The notes beneath the pieces are model-generated. The model was not told where the DNA came from. It was given only the letters and a program-made list of their open reading frames with translations, and ran no database searches. A stretch of DNA of 10,316 bases from Nitrospiraceae bacterium (GTDB taxonomy: Bacteria > Nitrospirota > Nitrospiria > Nitrospirales > Nitrospiraceae): the NCBI GenBank assembly GCA_005800255.1, contig SYGW01000059.1:1-10316 (forward strand), given 5' to 3'. Of the stretch, positions 1 to 7,745 are shown piece after piece. The position numbers were made by a program, and so were the translations under genes. Within the stretch, counting starts at the first letter, position 1, and each line of letters starts with the position of its first letter.

Positions 1-634
1 CCCGCTGGTCGTCGTCCAGAATCGGCACCGACACATTGAGCACATGCGTGCCGAAGGAAGGATCGAAGTAGATCTCGCCGACGTATTGCTGCCCGGTCCC
101 GCCGCTGTATACCGCCCGCCACCACGCACTCTTGCCATAGTAATATTCCACCTGGGGAATCGAGCTGACCACCAAGGCGCCCCGCGCGTCGGTGACAAAA
201 ATCCCCACGTAGTCCGAGCGCCGGATGTCATGCCAGCGGATCAGGTAGTTCGTCACGATGCGGTTGATGAACAGGGGGAATTCGTTGCGGCGCTCCCGCT
301 GACGCCACTGCTGCTGCCAGTCTTTGATCATGGCTTGGATGCTGGCCTCGTCTTTGTCCGCATAGCCTCGGTTGGCCTCGGTCACGGCCGTCCGCAGGAA
401 TGGAGTTGCGGCCAGCTGTTGCGCTTCGCTGAGCCCGCGGGTGACCTGCATTTCCACCCGACGCGCCGCTTCCACCGCCGATTCCTTGAAATTGGCTCCG
501 ACACTTTCGCGAAGGGCGCGGCGTTCTTCGACGTAGGTCAGGAAGAGAGAGAGGCTCAGGGGCAGGAGGCCGACCATTACGATGGCCGTAATGATCTTAT
601 GCTGGAGACTGTGCGACCGACTCCAGGCTGTCAT
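1..634 (-). CDS. N-terminal part of a membrane sensor protein with a periplasmic Cache-type domain (3' end outside window)
   Basis: Reading the minus strand from ATG at 634 gives 211 open codons running off the window edge. An in-frame TAA sits directly before the ATG, so no longer start is possible. The protein begins with a short basic segment, then one membrane helix at about residues 13-33 (KIITAIVMVGLLPLSLSLFL). An extracytoplasmic region follows, with a charged helical stretch (about 35-115) and a part typical of Cache/PDC ligand-sensing domains: FVTDARGALVVSS at 146-158, the WW pair at 171-172, and VGEIYFDPSFG with VLNVSVPI near 185-205. Such domains usually feed a histidine kinase, diguanylate cyclase or chemoreceptor. 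The output module is not visible, so the class cannot be assigned. The best Shine-Dalgarno-like run (AAAGGA) lies about 15 nt upstream, which is long. A promoter candidate lies in the gap before it, suggesting separate expression from secF. The sensor-domain call is fairly firm; ligand and output are unknown. Confidence 0.8.
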   Translation of the reverse strand, partial: MTAWSRSHSLQHKIITAIVMVGLLPLSLSLFLTYVEERRALRESVGANFKESAVEAARRVEMQVTRGLSEAQQLAATPFLRTAVTEANRGYADKDEASIQAMIKDWQQQWRQRERRNEFPLFINRIVTNYLIRWHDIRRSDYVGIFVTDARGALVVSSIPQVEYYYGKSAWWRAVYSGGTGQQYVGEIYFDPSFGTHVLNVSVPILDDDQR

Positions 635-665
635 TTAGGTAACAAGGCGTCCTTTCTATGTGCTC

Positions 666-694
666 ATTTTCATTCGGCTCCCCTTGAATGTCAA
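666..694 (-). promoter_or_regulatory. Candidate sigma70 promoter for the sensor gene
   Basis: On the minus strand a perfect -35 hexamer TTGACA (689-694) is followed after exactly 17 nt by GAAAAT (666-671), which matches 4 of 6 positions of the -10 consensus. It lies in the 84-bp gap between secF and the sensor gene, about 32 nt upstream of the ATG. An inverted repeat CTTGA-ATG-TCAAG (683-695) covers the -35 box. No intrinsic terminator is visible behind secF, so read-through from the sec genes is also possible. Confidence 0.5.
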
Positions 695-718
695 GCAAAG
701 GTAACATAAAAATTCCAC

Positions 719-1636
719 CTACCCTCGCTTGAGCAGCCGCCCCTCCCCGCCCGGCCAGATCAGCAGCAGGGGGCTGGCCACGAAGATCGAGGAATAGGTT
801 CCAAAGATGACGCCCCAGAGAAGCGCCAAAGAAAAATCATGCAAGACTTCGCCCCCGGCCAGGGTCAATGGAACCAGCACCAGCACAACCGTCAGGCTGG
901 TCACGATCGTCCGGCTCAAGACCTGGTTGATCCCGTTGTTGATCACAGCTTCCATGTTATCCCGGCGGCGTACGCGGAGATTTTCGCGTATCCGGTCGAA
1001 CACGACGACCGTATCCGTGAGCGAATACCCTGCCAGCGTCAGCAGGGCCGTCACGACCAACAAGGTGATCTCCTTGTCCAGGATGTAAAACGCGCCCAGC
1101 ACGGCCAGTACGTCATGAAACGTGGAGAGCGCCGCCGCCACGCCGAAGCGGAACTCGAAGCGTGCCGCGATGTACAGGATGATGCCGAAGAAGGACACCA
1201 GGACGGCAATCAGGGCATCCTGCTGTAATTTCTGCCCGATCGTGGGCCCGATCTCGGTGGAGGCGTCCACCACGAACTTGTTGTTCGGAAATTCCTTGCT
1301 GAAGACCGCGACGACCCGGTCCGCGACTTTTTCCTCGATGGTGGTCGAGGTCTTGACGCGGATCAGCAGCTTATTGGCCTCGACGAACTCCTGCAAGTCC
1401 GCATTGGCGAGCCCATTCGACTCCAGCGCCTTGCGCGCCTCGTCAATGCGAATCTGCTGGTCGAACTTCAGCTGCACGGCGGTCCCGCCGGCGAAGTCGA
1501 TCCCGAGGTTGGCAGCTCCCCGGGCGATCTGGATCACGGCCACGATGCCCAGCAGAACCAGCACGCCAGAAAAGACAAACGCGATCTTCCGCTTGCCCAT
1601 GAAATCAATATTGGTCTTCCCCAAAATCTCGAACAT
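719..1636 (-). CDS. secF: Protein translocase subunit SecF
   Basis: This 305-residue inner-membrane protein is the SecF half of SecDF, the proton-driven RND-type complex that helps pull preproteins out of SecYEG on the periplasmic side. Visible features are TM1 at about 17-38 and the SecF signature GIDFAGGTAVQLKF at 45-58. A periplasmic domain to about 135 follows, then a five-helix membrane block from about 139 to 295. TM4 carries the family motif GYSLTDTVVVFDRIREN (203-219). Asp208 aligns with the conserved functional Asp of E. coli SecF TM4, and the HDV motif at 174-176 is also present. The length is normal for a stand-alone SecF. The ATG is preceded by GAGAGG with a 7-nt spacer. It lies 31 bp behind secD, so the two are almost certainly co-transcribed. 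Confidence 0.97.
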   Translation of the reverse strand: MFEILGKTNIDFMGKRKIAFVFSGVLVLLGIVAVIQIARGAANLGIDFAGGTAVQLKFDQQIRIDEARKALESNGLANADLQEFVEANKLLIRVKTSTTIEEKVADRVVAVFSKEFPNNKFVVDASTEIGPTIGQKLQQDALIAVLVSFFGIILYIAARFEFRFGVAAALSTFHDVLAVLGAFYILDKEITLLVVTALLTLAGYSLTDTVVVFDRIRENLRVRRRDNMEAVINNGINQVLSRTIVTSLTVVLVLVPLTLAGGEVLHDFSLALLWGVIFGTYSSIFVASPLLLIWPGGEGRLLKRG

Positions 1637-1667
1637 GCATTCCCCTCTCGAAGGTCGGACGAAGCCG

Positions 1668-3311
1668 CTAAATGCTCAATCGCTCGACTTTGTGGCGCTG
1701 ATTCAACGTGTCGAAGACCACTTTCGTGCCGACCAGCGCGGTGAACAAGTTGATCGCGATTCCCAAGCAGAGCGTGACGGCAAACCCCTTGATCGGCCCG
1801 GTCCCGAACAGGAACAGCGCCAGGCCTGTAATTAAGGTGGTCACGTGGGAGTCGATGATCGTCAGCAACGCCTTGTCGTAGCCCCCATCGATCGCCAAAC
1901 GCACCGGCTTGCCCTGTCGCAATTCTTCGCGGATGCGCTCAAAAATCAAGACGTTGGAATCCACTCCCATACCGATGGTCAGAATGATGCCTGCAATGCC
2001 GGGCAGCGTAAGCGTTGCGTTCAATCCGGCCAGCGACCCGATCAGGCAGATCAGGTTCAAGGCCAAGGCAAAATCGGCGATGACGCCCGAAAGCCGGTAA
2101 TAAACGATCATAAAAAGCACGACCAAGCCGCCCGCGAACAGGGTGGCGCGGACCCCCTTCTCGATCGAGTCGCGCCCCAACGAGGGGCCGACGGTCAGAT
2201 CCTGGATGATCTTCAGCGGAGCGGGCAGGGCGCCGGCCCGGAGCACGATCGCCAGGTCGTTGGCTTCCTGCATGGTGAAGGTGCCGCTGATCTGAGCCCG
2301 CCCCCCGCTGATCCGTTCCTGAATGACGGGGGCGGAGTAGATGGTATTGTCCAGCACGATCGCCATCCGCTTCTTGACGTTCTCGGATGTGATGCGCTCG
2401 AACTCCCGGGCGCCCTTGGCATCGAAGGTCACCGACACGTAGGGCTCGTTGAACTGCCCGATCGAGACGCGCGCGTCGCTCAGCACATCCCCGGCCAGCA
2501 TCACACGCTTTTTGACCAGGAACGGTGTGCGGAATTCTCGCCCCGTGTCTTTCTCGATCATTTTTTCGAACAGGATCTGATCGCCTTCCGGCAGCTGGCC
2601 CTGGACCTGCTTGAGCACCTCGTCTTCTTTGCCTTTCGGGATCCGTTGCGGCAAATCCATAGCCAGCTTACTGGACTCGTCCAGCAACTTGAATTCGAGC
2701 AACGCCGTTTCCTTGATCAGGTCCTTCGCCCGCTTCGGTTCGGTAATGCCCGGAAGCTGGACGACGATCTGCTTGAGTCCCTGCCGCTGGATCAGCGGTT
2801 CGGCCACGCCGAATTGATCGATCCGGTTCCGGATCGTCTCCAGGGCCTGGTTGATGGCGGAATCCTTGATCCGCTTGATCTCACCCTCGCGCAGCTCATA
2901 GACCAGGCTGCCGCCCGTGCCCTTTGCTTCCAGTTCGTAGAAGGAGGGGAAATCCTCCATAGCTTTTTGGATCTGGGCCTTCAGGTCCGTATTCTGGAAG
3001 GAGAGCGTGACCTGGGATGCCCCGGTTCGCTTGGCCGATTCGACGGGAATCTTCTTGTCGACCAGTAGATCCTGCATGGCCGTAACGGACCGGTCCACGG
3101 CGATCTCCACCGCCCGTTCCTCCTCGACCTCCAGAACCAGATGGATTCCCCCCTGAAGATCCAGGCCCAGGGTGATGCCCTTGGTCGGAAGGACCTTCTT
3201 CGACCAGTCAGGCAGGGCCTGATACAGCCGAGGATAGGAGGGAAGGAAAAACGCCACCGAGAGCGCCAGTACGACGCCCAGCAATGCAAATCGTCCGCCG
3301 ACCTTCTTCAT
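1668..3311 (-). CDS. secD: Protein translocase subunit SecD
   Basis: This is a 547-residue partner of SecF in the ancillary translocase complex. TM1 lies at about 8-24. The family motif LGLDLQGGIHLVLEV follows at 48-62, at the start of the large periplasmic P1 region (about 45-380). That region includes the segment RNRIDQFGVAEPLIQRQG (161-178) and the YVSVTFDAKGAREFERIT segment (291-308). Five C-terminal helices (about 388-530) contain GMGVDSNVLIFERIREE at 447-463. Asp451 matches the conserved membrane Asp implicated in proton coupling in other SecD proteins. The start ATG has GAGGG just 4 nt upstream, slightly tight but usable. The gap from yajC is 44 bp, so it lies in the same operon. Nothing is truncated, and the size is within the usual bacterial range. 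Confidence 0.97.
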   Translation of the reverse strand: MKKVGGRFALLGVVLALSVAFFLPSYPRLYQALPDWSKKVLPTKGITLGLDLQGGIHLVLEVEEERAVEIAVDRSVTAMQDLLVDKKIPVESAKRTGASQVTLSFQNTDLKAQIQKAMEDFPSFYELEAKGTGGSLVYELREGEIKRIKDSAINQALETIRNRIDQFGVAEPLIQRQGLKQIVVQLPGITEPKRAKDLIKETALLEFKLLDESSKLAMDLPQRIPKGKEDEVLKQVQGQLPEGDQILFEKMIEKDTGREFRTPFLVKKRVMLAGDVLSDARVSIGQFNEPYVSVTFDAKGAREFERITSENVKKRMAIVLDNTIYSAPVIQERISGGRAQISGTFTMQEANDLAIVLRAGALPAPLKIIQDLTVGPSLGRDSIEKGVRATLFAGGLVVLFMIVYYRLSGVIADFALALNLICLIGSLAGLNATLTLPGIAGIILTIGMGVDSNVLIFERIREELRQGKPVRLAIDGGYDKALLTIIDSHVTTLITGLALFLFGTGPIKGFAVTLCLGIAINLFTALVGTKVVFDTLNQRHKVERLSI

Positions 3312-3355
3312 TCGTCCCTCAATCGTTGAAACGGCCCCGCCTGACGGAGGCCTCG

Positions 3356-3685
3356 CTATTCTTCTTCATCCGCCCGAAGCCGGGAAATGGATTCCCGCTG
3401 AACCTTGATCTTGGTATTGTCTGAGATCTGCAGCGTCACCGTCTCTTTACCCAAATTGGTGACCGTGCCCCAGATGCCGCCGGACGTCACCACTTTATCG
3501 CCCTTCTTGAGCGCCTCCAACATCGCCTTCAATTTTTTCTGGCGCTTCTGCTGGGGCAGAATCAGCAAAAAATAAAAGACGATAAAGATCAGTACGAACG
3601 GCACCAGCGACAGCAGCGAGGATCCCGGACCTGCGCCGCCGCCTTGTGTTCCCTGTGCCCAGGCCACTGATGCCATCATGCTCAC
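3356..3685 (-). CDS. yajC: Preprotein translocase accessory protein YajC
   Basis: This 109-residue membrane protein associates with SecDF. A short glycine-rich N-terminus precedes one strong membrane helix at about 24-43 (LLSLVPFVLIFIVFYFLLIL). Then come the family hallmark PQQKRQKK (44-51) and the cytoplasmic KGDKVVTSGGIWGTV segment (61-75), ending in an acidic tail. GTG at 3685 is taken as the start because a full AGGAGG (3693-3698) sits 7 nt upstream and because the GTG overlaps the tgt stop in a GTGA tetranucleotide, typical of translational coupling. An ATG two codons downstream (3679) is the alternative and would change little. The gene lies between tgt and secD in the common tgt-yajC-secD-secF order. 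Confidence 0.95.
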   Translation of the reverse strand: MSMMASVAWAQGTQGGGAGPGSSLLSLVPFVLIFIVFYFLLILPQQKRQKKLKAMLEALKKGDKVVTSGGIWGTVTNLGKETVTLQISDNTKIKVQRESISRLRADEEE

Positions 3686-4866
3686 CGCCTCCCCTCCTGC
3701 ATCGCTGCCGGTTCTTCGATCCCACCATGATCAACCGCATCGTCCGCTTCGACGACGCCGGCCGCTTCCCGCTTCGCGTGAAATTCCCGCCGAAACGCAG
3801 CGAACGAGCCGGCGGCAATAGCGGAGCGGATCTGCCGCATCAAGTCGGCAAAGTAATACAAATTGTGTACGGTGTTGAGGCGTACCCCCAACATCTCCTT
3901 GACCCCAAACAAGTGGTGCAAGTAGGCCCGCGAATGCTTCCGGCAAACCGGACAGCAGCAGGCTGGATCGATCGGGCGTTCGTCCTTGGCATAGCGGGCT
4001 TGCTTGATCAGCACCCGCCCGCTTGCCGTGAACAGCCAACCGGTACGCCCATGCCGGGTCGGCACCACGCAATCGAACAGGTCGATGCCTCTGGCCACGC
4101 CTTCGACCAAATCTTCCGGCAGTCCGACCCCCATCAAATATCGGGGCCGGCGGGCCGGCAATTCCGGAACGGTTGCGTCCAGCATCGAGTACATGACGGA
4201 CTTTTCCTCTCCCACGGAAAGCCCTCCGACCGCGTACCCGTCGAACCCCAGCGAGACCAAGTCCTGCGCAGACTCGACGCGCAGAGCCGGGTCATGCCCG
4301 CCCTGGACGATCCCGAATAGCGCCTGGTCGGACCGACGCCGCGCGGCTTGGCAGCGGCGGGCCCAGGCGCCCGTTCGTCTCAACGCCTCGTGGACCCGTT
4401 CGCGGGACGAGGGAAGCGCCACGCATTCATCGAAGGCCATCATGATATCGGCCCCCAAGGCCTCCTGAATCTCGATCGCCCGCTCCGGTGTAATGTGATG
4501 GGAAGAGCCGTCCACATGAGATTGAAACGTCACCCCTTCGTCCGTCACCCGACAGAGCTTCGCCAGACTGAACACTTGAAACCCGCCGCTGTCGGTCAGG
4601 ATCGCCCCGGGCCAGCCCGTGAACGAGTGCAGTCCTCCCAGTTCCTCAATGATCCGATGCCCCGGGCGCAGGTACAGATGGTAGGCGTTGTTCAGGATCA
4701 GGCGAAATCCGAGTCCCATCAGGTCCTCGGGACCAATCCCTTTGACGGCCCCCAGGGAACCGACCGGCATGAACGCCGGGGTCTCGATCGTCCCATGGGC
4801 CGTTTTGAGCGCACCCACACGCGCCACCCCGCCCAGATCCGTCTGCTGCACTGTGAACTCAAGCAT
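3682..4866 (-). CDS. tgt: Queuine tRNA-ribosyltransferase (tRNA-guanine transglycosylase)
   Basis: This 394-residue cytoplasmic enzyme swaps guanine-34 for the queuosine precursor preQ1 in tRNAs with GUN anticodons. Catalytic signatures are complete: NNAYHLYLRPG (59-69), TDSGGFQVFSL (91-101) with the general Asp at 92, GIVQGG (185-190), YAVGGLSVGE (211-220), and LFDCVVPTRHGRTG (263-276) with the nucleophilic Asp265. The structural zinc site is intact: Cys303, Cys305 and Cys308 in the CxCxxC pattern plus His334, matching the layout of characterised enzymes. The C-terminal tail (about 365-394) is extended and acidic, which is mildly unusual. The gene starts 15 bp after argS and overlaps yajC by 4 bp, so it is part of one tight cluster. 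queA, often nearby, is not in this window. Confidence 0.97.
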   Translation of the reverse strand: MLEFTVQQTDLGGVARVGALKTAHGTIETPAFMPVGSLGAVKGIGPEDLMGLGFRLILNNAYHLYLRPGHRIIEELGGLHSFTGWPGAILTDSGGFQVFSLAKLCRVTDEGVTFQSHVDGSSHHITPERAIEIQEALGADIMMAFDECVALPSSRERVHEALRRTGAWARRCQAARRRSDQALFGIVQGGHDPALRVESAQDLVSLGFDGYAVGGLSVGEEKSVMYSMLDATVPELPARRPRYLMGVGLPEDLVEGVARGIDLFDCVVPTRHGRTGWLFTASGRVLIKQARYAKDERPIDPACCCPVCRKHSRAYLHHLFGVKEMLGVRLNTVHNLYYFADLMRQIRSAIAAGSFAAFRREFHAKREAAGVVEADDAVDHGGIEEPAAMQEGRR

Positions 4867-4881
4867 AGCCGAAGCCTATCG

Positions 4882-6639
4882 TCACATCCGCTCAGGGGCG
4901 GAGATCCCGAGGAGCCCCAGCCCGTTACGGAGCACCTGCTGCACGGCATACATCAACGCCAGTCTGGCTCCCGTCAAATCGGGGCTGACTTGCTCCCGCT
5001 GCTTGCCCATCTCGCTCGCATCTTTGACAAACGCAGCGGCTTCGGCCACGTCCTGCTCCACGGCCACCGGCATGATACGATGTTTGAAATAGAACGTATG
5101 GAGCAAGCCGGCCAGCTCCTGCAGATAGAAGGTCAATCGGTGGGGCTCCAGAGCCGCCGCGCTGCCCTGGACCACGGACGGATACGCCGAGAGCTTCCGG
5201 ATCAGCCCGAATTCATCCGGATCGCGCAGCAACGACAAGTCCGCCGCACTCGGTTTCGGCACCGGCAAGCCCCGCTCTTCGGCCACCCGAAAGAGGCTGG
5301 CGATCCGCGCATGCGCGTACTGGACATAGTAGACGGGATTCTCCGCCGACTGTTGCTTGGCCAATTCCAGGTCGAAATCCAGATGCGTGTCCGACCGGCG
5401 CATCAGGAAGAAGAACTTGGCCGCGTCCGCGCCCACCTCGTCCATCACCTCCCGCATGGTAATAAACTCGCCGGCACGCTTGGACATTTCCACCTTCCGG
5501 CCTCTGCGCAGCAGATTGACCATTTGAACGAGCACCACCCGTAGCCGCTCCTTGGGATAGCCGTAGGCCTGCACCACCGCCTCCATCCTCGGGATGTACC
5601 CGTGATGGTCCGCGCCCCAGACATCGATCAGCAGATCATAGCCGCGCCGGAGCTTATCCCGATGGTAGGCGATATCCGAGGCCAGATAGGTATAGTCCCT
5701 TTCCTGCTTCCGCACAACCCGATCCTTCTCGTCGCCGAATGACGATGACCGAAACCACCAGGCGCCGTCCTGTTCGAACAGCAAATCGCGCGCGCGGAGA
5801 TCGGTCAGCACTTGCTCCACCCCTCCGGACGCCAGCAAGGAAGCTTCGCTGAACCAGGCGTCGAACTCGATGCCGAAGGATCGGAGATCCTGCCGGATCT
5901 TTTCGAGCAACTCCTTGTACGCCAGCTCCCGGCACCGTGGCTCCGCCTGTTCGGCCGGAAGATTGAGCAGCGCCTCCCCCGCCTGCTCACGCACCAGCGC
6001 AGCCACCGTCTCAATGTAGGCGCCGCGATACCCATCCTCGGGGAACGACACGGATCGACCGAGCAATTCCAGATACTTGGCATACACGGATGCGCCAAGC
6101 AGTTTCATCTGGCGACCGGCGTCATTAATATAGTACTCCTGCACCACTTCATAGCCGGTCGCTTGCAGCAGTTTGGCAATCGCCTGTCCGACCGCGGCCC
6201 CACGCCCATGACCGACGTGGAGGGGCCCAGTCGGGTTCGCGCTGACATATTCCACCAGTACGCGTCGCCCCTGGCCCATCGTCGCCCGCCCATAGGCCTG
6301 CCCTCGCGCTTCGATCTCCGCCAATACCTCCAACCAGAGGTCGCGCCTGACCGTCATGTTCAAAAAGCCTGGCTTGGCTATCTCAACTCGATCGAACAAC
6401 GCCTCGCGCCTGACAATATTATCGAGAATGATCTGGGCGACATCATAGGGAGCCAGCCGTTCGGATGGCGCGAGACTCATGGCCACCGTCGAAGCCAAGT
6501 CGCCCCATTCCGGCCGCTTGGGGAGATCCAGCGTTAGGGTCGGAATCGATTCCACTCTTAATTGCCCCTTGCGCTTGGCTTCCTGCAAGGCATCCTGGAG
6601 GGCGTCGATGACTTTTTCCTGCACAATATCGCGAGACAC
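4882..6639 (-). CDS. argS: Arginyl-tRNA synthetase
   Basis: This 585-residue class I aminoacyl-tRNA synthetase charges tRNA-Arg in the cytoplasm. Domain order is the N-terminal Add-1-type tRNA-recognition domain (about 1-95), then the catalytic fold with VSANPTGPLHVGHGRG (132-147, the HIGH-type box HVGH at 141-144). The segment WGADHHGYIPRM follows at 341-352, then the KMSK-type loop at 384-388, and the DALR anticodon-binding domain from about 460 to the end, finishing LGISAPERM. The KMSK loop reads EMSKR, with Glu for the first Lys. The length is normal. The start is GTG at 6639, with AAGGAG (6652-6657) about 12 nt upstream. No in-frame ATG lies between that site and the GTG. It is separated from the upstream glycosyltransferase by 61 bp with no clear terminator, and from tgt by 15 bp. 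Confidence 0.97.
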   Translation of the reverse strand: MSRDIVQEKVIDALQDALQEAKRKGQLRVESIPTLTLDLPKRPEWGDLASTVAMSLAPSERLAPYDVAQIILDNIVRREALFDRVEIAKPGFLNMTVRRDLWLEVLAEIEARGQAYGRATMGQGRRVLVEYVSANPTGPLHVGHGRGAAVGQAIAKLLQATGYEVVQEYYINDAGRQMKLLGASVYAKYLELLGRSVSFPEDGYRGAYIETVAALVREQAGEALLNLPAEQAEPRCRELAYKELLEKIRQDLRSFGIEFDAWFSEASLLASGGVEQVLTDLRARDLLFEQDGAWWFRSSSFGDEKDRVVRKQERDYTYLASDIAYHRDKLRRGYDLLIDVWGADHHGYIPRMEAVVQAYGYPKERLRVVLVQMVNLLRRGRKVEMSKRAGEFITMREVMDEVGADAAKFFFLMRRSDTHLDFDLELAKQQSAENPVYYVQYAHARIASLFRVAEERGLPVPKPSAADLSLLRDPDEFGLIRKLSAYPSVVQGSAAALEPHRLTFYLQELAGLLHTFYFKHRIMPVAVEQDVAEAAAFVKDASEMGKQREQVSPDLTGARLALMYAVQQVLRNGLGLLGISAPERM

Positions 6640-6700
6640 AACCTGGCCGAACTCCTTCTTTTGTCTAGCAAAAACCAGCGGGTGAATCTAACACAACCCC

Positions 6701-7741
6701 TCAGGCATGACAAGACAAGGAACTGCGAAGCTGGTTTGAGGACGTGCTTTTCGCTCTAGCCAGAAGCCTTCCAAGACAGCCCTCGATCACCCGTTCGATC
6801 GGCACCCGTAAGCAACGCTTCTCGGTGCAAGCCTGAACCCTGTCCCACTCATTGCAGAGACAAGGGGCTCCGCTTACGATCTCGACATGACCGCCTCGGG
6901 GAGCCCAGCGTTCCGGGTCGGTCGGCCCGAAGAGTGCGATCGTCGGCACACCCAGACAGGCAGCCACGTGAGTAATCCCCGAATCGTGCCCAATGTACAG
7001 AGCAACCTGCGCCATCAATCCTGCCACCGAGATCAACTCCTGTCCCTTGAACACCAAGGGCGATGCTACGCAGGCCTGTTGGACTGCTCGGACCCGCTCC
7101 GTGTCAGCCGGTCCTGCCAGCAAAAGAGGCACGGCGCCAAAAGCCTGCAACTGCGCAACCAGTTCGACAAACCATCCGGGCTCGCAACATTTGTGAAGGC
7201 TCCCGCTGCCCGGATGCACCGCCACGAGCACCTGGTCTTTCCGGACTCCCGCCTTTGCCAAACTGGCCGTGGCAGCTTGCAGAATGGCCTCCGGTAATCG
7301 CAGCGGTCTTGTCGTTCGCTCTTCACCGACCGTCGAGGCGACGATCTCAAGGTGCCGGTCCGCCTGGTGCAGATTCATACAACCGGAGTCAAAAGGGCTC
7401 CGAATGATAACCCTCCCAACCCCGAGAGCGGAGAGGGTCGCCGCAAGGCGCCCCTCTGCATCCTTCATCCACCCAGTGGCCAAATCAGCCCGATCCAGCC
7501 AGGAACACAGGCCTGAATCCGCCGATTCGGTTCCGGCCAGCAGCCCGGCCAGACCGCCTTGTTCCAGCGGGAACAGCCGGTCCACCTCCCCACAAGCAAA
7601 CAGCAACCGGCCGACTTGCTCTCCGGCAATCAGCCCGCACTCATGCGTCGGGAAAGCCGCCCGGATCGAGCGGATGGCAGAGAGGGCCAACAGCACATCT
7701 CCAAGCGCTCCGGGATGGATCAGCAAGAGAGATCGCCGCAT
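6701..7741 (-). CDS. Glycosyltransferase family 9 protein (LPS heptosyltransferase-like)
   Basis: This 346-residue protein resembles the GT9 family, which adds ADP-activated heptose to lipopolysaccharide core on the cytoplasmic face of the inner membrane. Numbered from ATG 7741, the N-terminal Rossmann half opens with LIHPGALGDVLLAL (7-20). The C-terminal half has the family motifs HPGSGS (176-181), GHDSGITHVAA (251-261) and FGPTDPERWAP (271-281). Four cysteines at about 294, 296, 305 and 310 form a cluster often seen in this family. The exact acceptor cannot be told from sequence, and no other LPS gene is nearby. Two starts compete. ATG 7741 matches where GT9 proteins normally begin and has a GAGGGGG run 9 nt before it. 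GTG 7759 would add six residues, overlap mobA by 14 bp, and has a better-spaced AAGGAG at 7766-7771 (6-nt spacer). Translational coupling with mobA is likely either way. Confidence 0.9.
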   Translation of the reverse strand: MRRSLLLIHPGALGDVLLALSAIRSIRAAFPTHECGLIAGEQVGRLLFACGEVDRLFPLEQGGLAGLLAGTESADSGLCSWLDRADLATGWMKDAEGRLAATLSALGVGRVIIRSPFDSGCMNLHQADRHLEIVASTVGEERTTRPLRLPEAILQAATASLAKAGVRKDQVLVAVHPGSGSLHKCCEPGWFVELVAQLQAFGAVPLLLAGPADTERVRAVQQACVASPLVFKGQELISVAGLMAQVALYIGHDSGITHVAACLGVPTIALFGPTDPERWAPRGGHVEIVSGAPCLCNEWDRVQACTEKRCLRVPIERVIEGCLGRLLARAKSTSSNQLRSSLSCHA

Positions 7742-7745
7742 GGGT

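Noticed and set aside
44..709. A 221-codon plus-strand open frame at the left edge
   Set aside because: The minus strand here encodes a membrane helix and Cache-type sensor motifs. The plus-strand product resembles nothing and runs across the promoter gap.
1845..3068. A 407-codon plus-strand open frame opposite secD
   Set aside because: It has no recognisable motif and a low-complexity Asp, Gln, His and Arg-rich composition. The opposite strand is an unmistakable secD.
3339..3351. Small hairpin GCCT-N5-AGGC between yajC and secD
   Set aside because: The stem is only 4 bp with no T-run after it, so it is not a terminator and gives no reason to split the operon.
4348..5544. A 398-codon plus-strand open frame spanning parts of tgt and argS
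   Set aside because: It straddles two clearly real minus-strand genes and shows no domain or start signal of note.
6640..6700. Possible promoter or terminator between the GT9 gene and argS
   Set aside because: Only weak partial matches to -10 and -35 boxes and a 4-bp stem were seen; nothing reaches a level worth annotating.
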